DNA from: Sporothrix humicola
Taxonomy: Eukaryota; Ascomycota; Sordariomycetes; Ophiostomatales; Ophiostomataceae
Assembly (NCBI GenBank): GCA_021396245.1
Contig: WNYE01000058.1
Span: 209,539-273,538, forward strand
Length of the DNA: 64,000 nucleotides
Reading direction: 5' to 3'
Below, one piece after another: positions 24,941 through 35,599 of the stretch. The position numbers and the translations under genes were made by a program. The notes below the pieces were generated by a model. The model was given only the letters and a program-made list of their open reading frames with translations, was not told the origin of the DNA and ran no database searches. Position 1 is the stretch's first letter. The number at the start of each line of letters is the position of its first letter.

Positions 24941-25770
24941 TTACTGCCGCAGGCCGAGCTTGCGGATGTGGATGCGCGGGTACACACCCACAACAACCAG
25001 GCCCGCCGCCACCAACACACCCCAGAGCTTAATGTTGAGCACGTTGACGTTGTAGTCTGTGGCCGTCGCCGTGGCCACCGTAGCCAGGAGCAGTGGCAGA
25101 ACCACTGCGTAGCCGGACCACCGGTGCTGCTTCCACAGCGCCTTGGCCCGGTCGACACGGTCGGGGCCGCTGCCAAAGATAAAGGCGGGCGCGAGCCATA
25201 CCACGAAGCCGAAAACGTACTGGCCGATAAGGACGACGGCCGTCAGCACGCCCAGGTAGCCGTGGACGGAGTGGAAGTGGACGCCGTGGGACTTAATCTT
25301 GTTGGCCTCGATGATGGTGACGCCGCCAATCAGAATGAGAAACGAGAGAACCTGGAGGGCGGCATGGGCGTGGGCGCCGCGGACCTTGTCGCCAGCCGTC
25401 GAGGTCGGCTGTAGGACCAGAATGGCCTGGATGACGACAAAGACGCCGACGGACTGCAGCAGGGGATGGGGCGAGAAGAGGGGGAGCAGCGGCGGGTGCT
25501 GGAAGACGGCTTTCCAGACAAGGACAACGAGCAGGAGGGCGCCGATCTGGGCAAGCCAAGCAGTGCCTGAGAGGTGCAGCTTAGTATGTGTATTAACAAC
25601 AAGTAATACGGAGTATATCGGAACTCACCAATGTAAAGGTTGGAAAAGAGGCTCTGGCCGGGCTTCTGCAGGACGTCACCGGGCTCGCCCAACAGAGGGG
25701 CCGACTCGTCGACACGGTTGTCGGTGGCCTCAGCCGGCTCTCTGGCCGGTGACTCTCTGTTTGACGCCAT
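24941..25770 (-). CDS. Cytochrome b561-domain membrane protein
   Basis: Exons 25629-25770 and 24941-25566 join across a 62-bp intron (GTGAGT donor, TACTAAG branch, CAG acceptor) to give 255 residues. The first 45 residues are polar and cytosolic-looking (SAPLLGEPGD), followed by about five or six hydrophobic helices. Histidines typical of b561 haem ligation lie in or next to the helices: GAHAHAALQV, VHFHSVHGYLG and KQHRWSGYAV. Family members move electrons across a membrane, often from ascorbate or to ferric iron, but the donor and acceptor cannot be read from sequence. No fused DOMON or reductase domain is present. The C-terminus ends shortly after the last helix. The intron contains a TACGGAGTA motif that is also found in a palindrome at 7567. 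The fold call is good; the substrate is unknown. Confidence 0.82.
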
Positions 25771-27400
25771 TGGCTGTGTGGTTGGTGTGTGGTTTGGGGA
25801 TGTCGTTTGTGTATTGTTTCTTCTTTCTCCACGAATCGGTAATCAATGGAGCCCCCACAAACGAGTAGTGTATCCCCGATTTGATGCTAGCTCCCTATCA
25901 AAATCCTCTTTTTTGAGCTCGGCCGAAGCTTGTCAAATCTTCAAAGGCTGTCGTTTTGTCGGCAGATTCCGATTTTGATTAGATGTCGATAGCTTGACAG
26001 TTGTTTGTCTGGGGAAAGATGAAGGCCCCGAAGTTGAATGGATGATAAGACACGAAGACAGATGTCAAGAAGAGGGGCTGTATCGCTGCAGATTACGCCA
26101 CCTTGACGGTCGATGGCGATGATGACAAAAAGGGGAGAAGCTCTACGGGCAAATTGCCATAGTCCACCGTTACGTGCTTGCTAACGAACAGGGGCTGATT
26201 GGCCTGGTGGGGTGCGACAGGAACCAGAGAAAGGAACCAGAGGAACCAAGAGGATTAGAGGCCCTGGCGCCCAGAGCCCCCGCATTATGTTGTGCGCCGC
26301 AAAAAGCGCAAGAGTCGTCAAGGTCCTTCTGATTACGTAGAGTTGGAGGAGGTGCCCGGCCGCTCTTGCCCGTGGTCAGCCAAGCCGTGTGTGTCTTGCG
26401 TTGAACGACATCTCCTTCCGGTTCGGGCAACTTTTGATGATGCACAATGCCGTGCAGGGAAACAGCGACCTTACACAGTACTTTCTTTTTGAGTTCTTAT
26501 ATCAGTGCCTGCCGGCCCAATTGGATACTACCGTCTGCGCTCCGTATTACCTAAGGCTCGCCGAAACAGCCCTCCGAAAGAGCAGTGAGGCCCGCTATTA
26601 CGTATTTTGGTTGGTGGGCAATCACCAAAATGGCAAAAACTGATTGGCGCCTGGCGGGGAAAACGATACGACTCGGTGCAATTCAGACGCTGCGAGACGA
26701 AAACGACACCAAAGACCCCTACCAAACCACTAAAATTCGATCCTCTAATCGTCTTTTATCGCCGTTTCTGTGAGGGCGGTATCGGCTTTGTCCGATGGAA
26801 GGCGCTTGGAGCCCGACCGCGGCCGGCCGGACCCTCCAATATCCCCAAGATCTCAACGACTCGCGTGCCTCGAGACGCGATTGCGTGTTGAAAGACCTCT
26901 TTTTTGGCCAAAAGTCGTGATAGTTTCAGGGCATCAGAAAGTGTTGAAGAGAGGGTTCAAAACAACGACAAGAGAACGGACATTGCTAGCATTCGACTGG
27001 GCTATCATTATATCCCTTTATTGTGAGTTCTAGCCCTGTTCTGGTCAGCGAATCTCGAGATCCAAAACGACAAGTCCTGTGGCAAAACCGCAAACCCGGT
27101 GGATTTTTCTTTTACCTAACAACGCTCCATCGGCCAAGAAGCTTTGTGGAGCACTATCACAAGCACCCGATTTCTCTCCTTCTCTTTTCAACTTCTTATT
27201 CTCGAACCTTTTTGGTTATATACCCCTCACCCATTTGATCTTTTGGCTCTTTTCGAGAATATTGAGATATTCAGACATTTGAGTTAGACTTCTTTTTAGA
27301 TATTCAAAAGCAATCAAGCCAAAGGAGCAGGAATACACCAGACTTATATACACATTGAACTTCTTAAATTATACCCCCATCCCCCACGAACGTCACAAAA
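25771..27400. other. Divergent promoter region, cytochrome b561 / allantoicase
   Basis: A 1.6-kb spacer between two divergent starts. It contains no domain-bearing reading frame. The last 350 bases before the allantoicase start are AT-rich and CT-rich, as expected for a promoter and leader. Confidence 0.5.
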
Positions 27401-28621
27401 ATGTCGGAAACTGCCGAGTACAAGCTGGAGGACGTCAAGGCGACGCAGGTTGCCGCCGCCGATATTGACTCGACGTTCCGCTCCAACAGCATCGGTACGT
27501 GAGCTGTTAATCGCGCGGACTTGGACTGTGCACGATAACCCCCACGCGGTCTCTCTTTACGTCTTCTTTTTATGTTCTTTGATGTCTCTACCCCATCTGC
27601 CACTTCCTAAAACTGTTCACAGCTGACCTCGTGCATAGATCTCGTTTCTGCTGGCCTCGAGGGCAAGGTCCTCGCCTTCTCCAACCAATGGTTTGCCGAT
27701 GCCGACAACCTGCTAACGCCCACGGCGCCCATCCGCCAGGCGGGCAAGATGGTCTACAGCGGTGCCTGGTTCGATGGATGGGAGACGCGCCGCCACAACC
27801 CCGAGCCCTTTGATTGGGTGATTATCCGCCTGGGCGTCGCTTCGGGCACAGTAACGGGCGTCGAGATCGACACTGCCTTTTTCAGCGGCAACGAGGCCCC
27901 CGCCATTTCCATCGAGGGCTGCTTCAGCGCTGACGACAAGGAGGTTGTGTCGTGGGGCGGCAGCCGCGGCGGCTGGGAGACGATTCTGGGCGTGCAGCCC
28001 TGCGGCCCGAGCCAGCGCCACGGCTGGAAGCTGGACTCTGAGACCACCAAGGCCTACACGCACGTGCGCCTCAACATGTACCCCGACGGCGGCATTGCGC
28101 GCTTCCGCCTGTTCGGCCACGCCAAGCCCGTATTCCCCGAGGACGCCAGCGCCGTTTTCGACCTTGCGGCGGCCCAGAACGGCGGTGTCGCCGTCGCCTG
28201 CAGCGACCAGCACTTCGGCACCAAGGACAACCTGCTGCTGCCCGGCCGCGGCAAGGATATGGGCGACGGCTGGGAGACGGCGCGCTCGCGCTCCAAGGAC
28301 CACGTTGACTGGGCCGTTATCCGCCTGGGCGCACCCACCAACATCCAGCGCTTTATTGTCGACACGGCCTACTTCCGCGGCAACTTCCCCCAGAAGGTTA
28401 AGGTCGAGGCGCTGCAGTGGGCTGGCCCTGCTGGCTCGGAGCCTGCCCACGACGACGCTGCCTGGGTCGAGGCTGTCCCTCCCTCCAAGTGCGGCCCCGA
28501 CCAGGAGCACGAGTTCACGTCGCAGCTGCCCGCTGGCCAGGTCGCTACTCACGTGAAGCTGGTCATGATCCCCGATGGCGGTGTTAAGCGCATCCGCGTC
28601 TTTGGTACCCGGGCCATCTAA
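27401..28621 (+). CDS. Allantoicase
   Basis: Converts allantoate to ureidoglycolate and urea (EC 3.5.3.4) in purine degradation, letting the fungus use purines as nitrogen source. Exons 27401-27494 and 27639-28621 join across a 144-bp intron (GTACGT donor, TAG acceptor at 27638); the join gives SNSIDLVSAGLEGKVL and a 358-residue protein, the usual size. Two homologous allantoicase repeats are visible. The first has VLAFSNQWFADADNLLTP, FDGWETRRH and DWVIIRLG. The second has VACSDQHFGTKDNLLLPG, GDGWETARS and DWAVIRLG. The start codon has a good context (AAAAATGTC) and no in-frame competitor. A nearer CAG at 27621 would shift the frame, so the TAG at 27638 is preferred. An AATAAA at 28664 may mark the 3' end. 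No other ureide-pathway gene is in the window. Confidence 0.95.
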
Positions 28622-28663
28622 GGACAATTCGGTCGGTGGATGATCATATAGCTATAGCGTTTG

Positions 28664-28669
28664 AATAAA
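28664..28669 (+). terminator. Possible polyadenylation signal of allantoicase
   Basis: AATAAA lies 43 bases after the stop codon in AT-rich DNA. The hexamer is only loosely required in fungi, so this is a weak call. Confidence 0.35.
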
Positions 28670-29542
28670 CCCCAAATTGAAAGTTACGACCAGTTTTGTG
28701 CAGAACTTGTGATGTGCTATGTCGTAGAACAGAGATGACTTGATAGGTGAAGGATATTCATAACATTTACAGCCACAACCACTCAATTGTGGTATCGGAC
28801 GACAATATATCAGGCTCTAGTTTAAACAATTCTTTTCTTCTCAATAATATAAATGGAATGGAAATAAAAAGATCAGAACAAGGGGAAGACTACGTCTGCA
28901 TGTCAATCGCTACCACGTGACACATCACGCGCTTATCTAATCTTCCGGATACAGCTCTCATTACGATAGAAGCCTAGATGTCCACAGTAACTAAAGCTAC
29001 GTTCCAGTCTAATTTCCCAACATGGAGCATTGTCCCTTGTCGGGCAGCTATCGGTAGATTGTTGAATAGGGAAAACAGACTGGTGGTTCTACAGACAATA
29101 TTGATCTCTCCTTTATTTTGATTCTCACTTTTGCCCCTTTTTGCGCCGATTCCAAAGAAAACAAGGAAAGAACAGCATCCGGGATACCGACGACCGCGAA
29201 AAGTCCGCCCACTTGCCCTTTCCCTTTACTGCGGGCGCCGCCCATTCCCATTAGTCGATCTGCCCCGCGCCACAACAAGCCAGGGCAAGAGCACCACCAC
29301 CACGCCGCCTGAGGTGCATGCAGCAAGAGCAACCGTCACCAACACACAAGGCAGGACCTGCTTTCCATAACCTCCTTTCACAAATACCGGAAACAACATT
29401 TTCCAACAATCAACATCCCACGCAAACGATGCGCTGAGGGATAAGCACGACCGCCATTTGCGAATTGAACGACGACATAGCACACGACCATTGCCCCTGG
29501 CAGCAACGAGACAACAACCCGCACGACACAGTCTGGGGTGGT

Positions 29543-29623
29543 ATGGACTTGCGGCCCTCCCCCGCGGCCTCCGATTCCACCAAACTTAGACTACCGGGGC
29601 TTATCAGAGGGAGCCCCTATTGA
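29543..29623 (+). other. Upstream reading frame (26 codons) before the ankyrin-DIL gene
   Basis: ATG at 29543 to TGA at 29621-29623 encodes MDLRPSPAASDST... ending in GSPY. It stops 29 bases before the ATG chosen for the main protein and lies in another frame. The composition looks like a normal N-terminus, so it is either an upstream ORF that tunes translation or the true start separated from the main frame by one or two bases of indel. Confidence 0.45.
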
Positions 29624-29652
29624 TACCGCCTGACGACGGCTTTCTCCGAACA

Positions 29653-32401
29653 ATGGACGCAGACGAGGAGCACGACGCCTTTGGCGGCGGCGGCTTCGGA
29701 TCGTCGGGCGATGAGGGTGTGAGCAAGGCCAAGAAGCCCCGCGACTTGCCATTAGATCTGCCCAAATCTCTCGACGACCGGCGACGGCCGACAGACCTCG
29801 TGCCCGAGACAGAACTTTACGACGGCTGGCAAGGGCAGTCCCAGTTCCTGACGTCGCCGATGCTGGCGAAACCGCTCGGCTTCGGCGAGCTAACTCTCAA
29901 CGACCCCAACTACGGCGAAGATTTGACAAAAGGACTTGTGCCGGACAGCGATACACGACTCATGGAGATGCTGGCGGCACAGGCGGCGCTCTCCAACAAC
30001 GCCTCCGCCATTGCCGAAGATGAGGACGCCGTGGCGACCAACGAGAACCTGTCCGAAGAAGAAAAGAAGGAGACGTTGCAGCGGATCTTCAACATGGCGG
30101 CCAGCAACGGCAATGTCACGCAAGTTCGCAAGATTCTGGAGGGCAAGGCACGACCGTTTATCGACCTCAACACACCCGACGAAGACGGCACGCCACCTCT
30201 TATCTATGCGAGCTGCTTCGGCCACGAGGGCGTCGTACAGGCACTGATTGCCGCCGGCGCCGACGTCGACCGGCAGGACCGCAACCACTGGAGCGCGCTG
30301 ATGTGGGCCATGACGAACCGGCATAAGAATATTGCCAAGCTGCTGCTCGACAGCGGCGCGGCAACCGACACCAAGACGTCGAGCGGGCGCACAGCCTTCG
30401 ACTTTGTGCCCCCAGACAGCGAGATGTCCTTTTATCTGCACGACAGCGGCTACAACATTGGCAGCGCGGGCGTGACAGACGATTTTTACAACGAGGGCTT
30501 CTCGCAGGACCGGTTCGAAGAGGAGATGGCCGAGAACGAGATGCGGCGGCGAATGATGATGGAGAGTGCGCGCGACCTCGAGGTGGACCTTGGCAACGTT
30601 GGTATCGACGACCAGCCAGAGGTAAGTGCCACCCATGATACACACATACTCCTGATTACCTAGGACCCCCTCATTAACAGAACAGCAGCCGGTGGACGAG
30701 TTTGAGGAGGAGCAGCAAGAATTTGACTGGTCGCGATGCTTGCACGACCAAATGTTTGTGTTCCAGGAAGTCGACCTCGACCGCATCCTCGACATTGTCA
30801 TTACCAACATGCAGCCCCAGCGCTCACCATCACAAAAACCCGTACCCGCCAACGTTATCTTTTTGAGCGCCCGTTATGCACACTACCACTCGAGCGAGGA
30901 CCTGCTGGCTAAGCTGCTGATCACGGCCATGGACAAGATCAATGATGTGGTTGAGCAGCACCAGTGGGACATGACGATTCTCGCCTTTTGGATCTCAAAT
31001 GCAACACTCCTTCTCCACTACCTCAAAAAGGACGCAGGGCTCGTCGAGGCCACTACAGAGTTCCAGGCACAGCTGGCTGAACTTATTAACGAGATTTTCA
31101 TCCTGATTGTGCGTGACGCTGAGCGACGACTCGACAAGGTGCTGGACGCGGCCATGCTCGACCACGAAATTATTCCCGGTTTCGAAGACATTACATTCCA
31201 AAACGAGTGGAAGATCTTTAAGCGCAAAAAGGAAGTCAAGGAGGAGCCCCTAGAGCGGCGGATGCGCCCGCCCTCGCCCAAACAGCGTGCCAAGCCGGCA
31301 CCGCGCAACGTGACCTCACTGCTGTCGTCGACGCTCTTTGTGCTGGACCTGTACGACGTGCACTCGGTCATTACCGCCCAAATCATCTCGCAGTTGCTCT
31401 ACTGGCTCAGCGCCGAGCTCTTTAACCGCATCATGTCCAACCGCAAGTACCTGGCGCGCACAAAGGCCATGCAGATCCGCATGAACGTTTCCATACTCGA
31501 GGACTGGGCGCGCACAAACAACCGCATGCCCGAGCACTACGAACACGGCGAGATGCGCTCCTCGGGCGAGCCCACGATGGAAGCCGCTCGGCGCCACCTG
31601 GAACCCGTCATTCAGCTCCTGCAGTGGCTCCAATGTTTCTCGTCCCTCGGCGCTGACGATCTGGAGGCACTGGTCGGCACCCTGCAGCAGCTCAAGTCTC
31701 TGAGCCCGCAGCAGCTGATCCACGCCGCCGAGCACTACCGGCCCGAAGTCGGCGAAAAGGGTCTACCCAAGAGCGCCATGAAGTATCTGGTGGCGATCCA
31801 GCGAGAGGCCGCGATACGGCGCGAAAACCGGCGCAAGACCATGTCGCCGACACCGCCAGTGAAGACGACGAATAAAAAGCTGTCGAAACAAGCGGCAGCT
31901 CCCGCGGCAACACCGCCAGCGTTTGTCGTCAAGGCCGTCGCCTCGGCCGCTGCCACAGCCTACGGCGCACCACCTGCCCTCGCCGATTTTGCCGGCTCGG
32001 CGGCCGTCAAAGTCAACGAGGCCCAGGCCGCCGAGGCCGCAGCACAAGCCCAGGCGCAAGCAGAACGAGACGCGCCGTCAACGCCCGCCAAAAAGGCCAA
32101 CGGTAGTGGCAGTACAATAACGACACCCGCCAAACAGGCTGAGGACGAGGATGAGGATGACGACGCACCGAAGCACTTGCTGCTGGACCCCGCGCTGATG
32201 CTGCCATTCACGTTGCCCTCGGCGACGGACATGCTCGTGTCGTACGGCGCCGGATTCGGCGGCATGAACCGCGAGCGCGAGCACAAATACATCCCGACGC
32301 TGCCGCCGGAGTTCCTGGCCAAGCTGGAGAGCTCCAACAACAACAACGGCAACCGGCGGCCGATGTTTGGCGAGAAGGACTGGGAGAACGAGGAGGTGTA
32401 G
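29653..32401 (+). CDS. Ankyrin-repeat and dilute (DIL) domain protein
   Basis: Exons 29653-30621 and 30686-32401 join in phase 0 across a 64-bp intron (GTAAGT donor, CAG acceptor), giving 894 residues. The first 110 residues are acidic and polar. Ankyrin repeats follow at about 139-251 (TPPLIYASCFGHEGVVQAL, SALMWAMTNRHKNIAKLLL). The second half is a DIL-type helical domain (about 400-690: ARYAHYHSSEDLLAKLL, SLLSSTLFVLDLYDVHS, SAELFNRIMSNRKYLARTK). The C-terminal 150 residues are Ala/Gln/Lys-rich linker with a final conserved FTLPSATDMLVSYGAGFGG block. DIL domains form the cargo-binding tail of class V myosins, but here no motor is present, so a role as an adaptor in trafficking is inference. 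The reading frame is open upstream to a stop at 29587 without an ATG, so 29653 is the first usable in-frame start. Confidence 0.85.
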
Positions 32402-32953
32402 GACATGTGGAGAAGGGGATAAAAGAACACAAAAAAGAAAAGAAATATGATAGGTGACGAGAGACATGTCACTCTTATTTAGTTGGACTAGCATTGTAGA
32501 CAATGGCATTATAATTGGGGGCTTTCTTTTTTACGTTAACAGAAGCATACACAAACACATGCAATGCCTTGGTATCGAACCTTGTGAAAATGATATGTTA
32601 TTTGAATATGCCTTTCCTCGTAAACAATCTGTTGTGAAAGGATTTTAGACGATATTCACTTTATTTGGTTAGCTTCATAAATTGTATATTTACATTGCCG
32701 AAAATAATCTTTTTTATTTATTTTTATTTTGGAAAAAAAAAAAAAAGATAAAAGATTACATTTCCTCACAAGTACCAGAAACATCCATGTCTTAAATTAT
32801 TTGTCATTTTTCAGACTAAATATAATAAAAAGATCAAGCATTGCAAGCGAAAGTAAAGTTCTCATAACTGTCATCATATATAGCAATCTGTGTGCTCTGA
32901 TTTAAACGCTGATCCACCACGACAACCAATTTTCATCCACAACCCACCCTCAA
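32402..32953. other. Convergent 3' spacer, ankyrin-DIL / HPPD
   Basis: 550 bases of AT-rich DNA between two converging stop codons, containing an A run near 32733-32747 and several AATAAA-like words. It is expected to hold both 3' UTRs. No gene was seen. Confidence 0.5.
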
Positions 32954-34420
32954 TTACAAATTACCACGCTCGGCCTGCTCACGCTCAATGGCCTCGAACA
33001 GGCTCTTGAAGTTGCCAGCACCAAAGCCCTCAAAGTTGTTGCGCTCGATAATCTCGATAAAGACGGTCGGGCGGTCCATCAACGGCTTGGTGAAGAGCTG
33101 CAACAGATAACCGCCCTCATCGTAGTCGATCAGAATGTTGAGCTGCTGGATGATAGCCAGCTGCTCCTCGCTAATGTGCCAGGCGAGCTTGGCACCCGTT
33201 CCGGCAGCGCTGGCGGCCAGGCGTTCGCGCAGCGCCTCGTAGTAGGTCGGGGGCACGTCGATAAACTGGACGCCGCGGGCCCGCAGACTGGAGACGGCCT
33301 GGATAATGTCGGGCGTGCGCAGGGCAATGTGCTGGACACCGGCACCGCTGTTGAAAACAATGTACTCCTCGATCTGGGAGCGCTTCTTGCCGGCGGCCGG
33401 CTCGTTGATGGGCATCTTGACGGTATCGGCGTTGCCACCGCTGGACATGACGATGCTCTTGAGGGCGCTGAACTCGGTGCAGATCTGCTTGTCGTCGACA
33501 GACCAGAAGCGGTGGAAGCCGAGCTTCTCCTCGTAAAACGCACAGGCGGCCTCCATCTCGTCCCAGTCCTGGTTGCCGACGCAGTGGTCGATGCGGGCCA
33601 GACCGACAGCGGGAGCGGGGGCCATGGTGACCGGCTTGAAATTGGCCGTGCCCAGAGGGGCAGGCTTGGGGCCAGCGACGGCACGGAAGCCGGGCAAGAA
33701 GGGGCCCTTGTAGTCACCGCGGTTGAGCAGCGTGTGGGTGGTGTCGCCGTAGGTGCGGATCACGGCCGTGGTGACGCTGCCGCCGTACAGCTTATCGTGG
33801 AACTGTGTAGGTGGCTGGACGCCGACGACCTTGCTGTCCTTTGACGCAGACATATCGTCGTCAGCAGTGGCCTGCTGGTAGACACCGGCGACCGAGTCGA
33901 CCGTGAAGCAGACGTCCTTGACGGCATCGCCGTGGCGCTCGAGATGGTCGTGCATTTCCTTCAAGAGGGCACGTTCCGCATCCGAGATGGGCTCGTCGGC
34001 TGGCAGATGCTTGTACGAGCGGATGGGCGACGTAAAGACAAAGCAGACGTTATCTTGTGCATCCTGGTCGTCGATGGCGCTATCGCCATGGGTGTTGCCT
34101 CCACCGACGTGGTGGCCGACGGCATACGAGGCAAAGTAGCGGCTGCCGGTCTCCAGGCCCCGATAGGCGAAGGTCGGCAGCCCAAAGAGCGTGCTATAGT
34201 AGTTGGCAGCCTGCTTGGCGTTGCCGACCCACCAGGTAACATGGTCGTAGCCGTGGAAGGTCTGGGCGGCATCCGCAAGGTCAGCAGCAGTGACCGTGCC
34301 GCCGCTCACGGAGGCATCGATGGCGGCTCCATTCTTGGTTCCTCCAAAGACGTTTCTGTGCGCGTTGTGCGGATCAGAAACAGAGTTTCTGGGCGAGTCG
34401 GAGATGGCAGACGGGGACAT
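32954..34420 (-). CDS. 4-hydroxyphenylpyruvate dioxygenase
   Basis: Converts 4-hydroxyphenylpyruvate to homogentisate (EC 1.13.11.27), the second step of tyrosine breakdown and the source of homogentisate for pyomelanin. A single 488-residue exon has two vicinal-oxygen-chelate halves. The Fe(II) ligands are His279 (ARIDHCVGNQD), His364 (GVQHIALRT) and Glu456 (PTVFIEIIER). The C-terminal signature GFGAGNFKSLFEAIEREQ is present. The protein is some 80 residues longer than most HPPDs; the extra length is an N-terminal leader of about 50 residues and a polar insert near 185-210 (DDDMSASKDSK). The frame is open upstream to 34633, but that stretch is hydrophobic UTR translation; the ATG at 34420 is in good context. 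It is divergent from the TTC36-like gene at 35600, a functionally suggestive neighbour. No other homogentisate-pathway gene is in the window. Confidence 0.96.
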   Translation of the reverse strand: MSPSAISDSPRNSVSDPHNAHRNVFGGTKNGAAIDASVSGGTVTAADLADAAQTFHGYDHVTWWVGNAKQAANYYSTLFGLPTFAYRGLETGSRYFASYAVGHHVGGGNTHGDSAIDDQDAQDNVCFVFTSPIRSYKHLPADEPISDAERALLKEMHDHLERHGDAVKDVCFTVDSVAGVYQQATADDDMSASKDSKVVGVQPPTQFHDKLYGGSVTTAVIRTYGDTTHTLLNRGDYKGPFLPGFRAVAGPKPAPLGTANFKPVTMAPAPAVGLARIDHCVGNQDWDEMEAACAFYEEKLGFHRFWSVDDKQICTEFSALKSIVMSSGGNADTVKMPINEPAAGKKRSQIEEYIVFNSGAGVQHIALRTPDIIQAVSSLRARGVQFIDVPPTYYEALRERLAASAAGTGAKLAWHISEEQLAIIQQLNILIDYDEGGYLLQLFTKPLMDRPTVFIEIIERNNFEGFGAGNFKSLFEAIEREQAERGNL

Positions 34421-35599
34421 GGACACAAAATGTGTGGTGGGTGGGTGATATGGGAAGGAAAGCGTGTTGATATAATGTAGATAAAAGTGTTTGGTGATGC
34501 CAAGGAAAAGTATCTTGATGATGATAAGAGGCTTGAGAAGAAAGAGTAGAGCAAAAAAGGAAAGGGGCAAATCGAAGGGATGGAGGATTCGATAGAAATA
34601 TATTCCTGTGAGAACCTTCGAACGATCTGGCAAATAATATTCACTACAAAAGCAAGCAAATGATCACAAATGCCCCCTTGGTGTGTGTTCGGTACATTTT
34701 GGTGTCTTTTGGTGCATTTCGACGTTTGTACCCTTTCTGTCAGCGCTTTTGCCTCGTAAATGCAAGCGTGTAAGACGCGCCGTCAGCGGCAATGATTGCC
34801 ATTGTCTCTTCTGATAACAGTCTGATGATCGATGCTGGCCTTGTTTTTGGTGTATTTTTGGTCGATTTGTCGTGTTTTGGTGCGCTTTGGGGCATCTGGA
34901 TGTACATCTTTGTTGCAGCTTAGAATGTACCCTTCGGCTTTGTTGGTGTTGGTGGTCGTCCGCGGAATGCTTGCCGCCTGCCGTTCTTATCCCTCTTATC
35001 CCCTTATCGCACACCTTACACTGTGGGGGAAGCCGCGCCATGCCGACACTGGCCGCCCGCTTTTGATCGGCCGCTCAAACAACAGTGTAAGACAGCTGCT
35101 TTCCGCTTTCAGTCTCCCTCTGAATTTTGGGGGGAAAGAGCCGTTTGCCCCACACCTTTCCTCTTTCCCACCTTCAGTGACGTCTTTTTCTCACCACAAC
35201 GACAAATCGCATTTGGAAGGTGCTATTTGGGCCGCGCATTCCAGGGAAACATGGCAGTTGTATTTTAAACCGTATTTCCTGGGGCATTGTAGACGCGCTG
35301 TAGCAAACGGAAAGAACACACTGTCGATCGCTGGCCTCGTGACTGTAAACCGTACCTTCCGGGCTGTATCTTTGCCTCCCAACGACTTCAAAAATAAACC
35401 GTAGCTATTCGCTGTATGCATTTCTTTGATAAGCACTATCATTGCCGACTAAACATTTTAAAGGACAGCTGAACGCATTGGAAGAGTCACCTTTTGGATT
35501 TTGCTATTGACTTCATTTCGATTTTCGATTGTCGATTGTGCTTCGATTGTTGATATCTGCATCACTATCACATTATCTCCATCCACCACACACACTACA
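34421..35599. promoter_or_regulatory. Divergent promoter region, HPPD / TTC36-like gene
   Basis: 1.18 kb separating two divergent start codons. It contains four direct copies of TTTTGGTG at 34697, 34707, 34845 and 34875, all on the plus strand. The 150 bases before the TTC36-like start are CT-rich. No coding domain was seen. Confidence 0.5.

Larger units (their letters stand above)
28622..29652. other. Spacer: allantoicase 3' end and promoter/leader of the ankyrin-DIL gene
   Basis: About 1 kb. The left part is AT-rich, with AATAAA at 28664-28669. From about 29.2 kb the sequence becomes CA-rich, like a fungal leader. It contains the 26-codon upstream reading frame at 29543-29623, listed separately. 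No other feature was found. Confidence 0.5.

Noticed and set aside
26918..27007. Two TGATAG (GATA-type) sites upstream of allantoicase
   Set aside because: Expected NIT2/AreA targets, but two hits in 500 bases are near chance and they are about 80 bases apart.
32560..32590. tRNA T-loop-like GGTTCGATACC on the minus strand
   Set aside because: The T stem does not pair and no D or anticodon arm can be drawn.
34421..34633. 71-codon N-terminal extension of the HPPD frame
   Set aside because: It translates an AT-rich leader into a hydrophobic stretch not seen in HPPDs; the ATG at 34420 begins the usual polar N-terminus.
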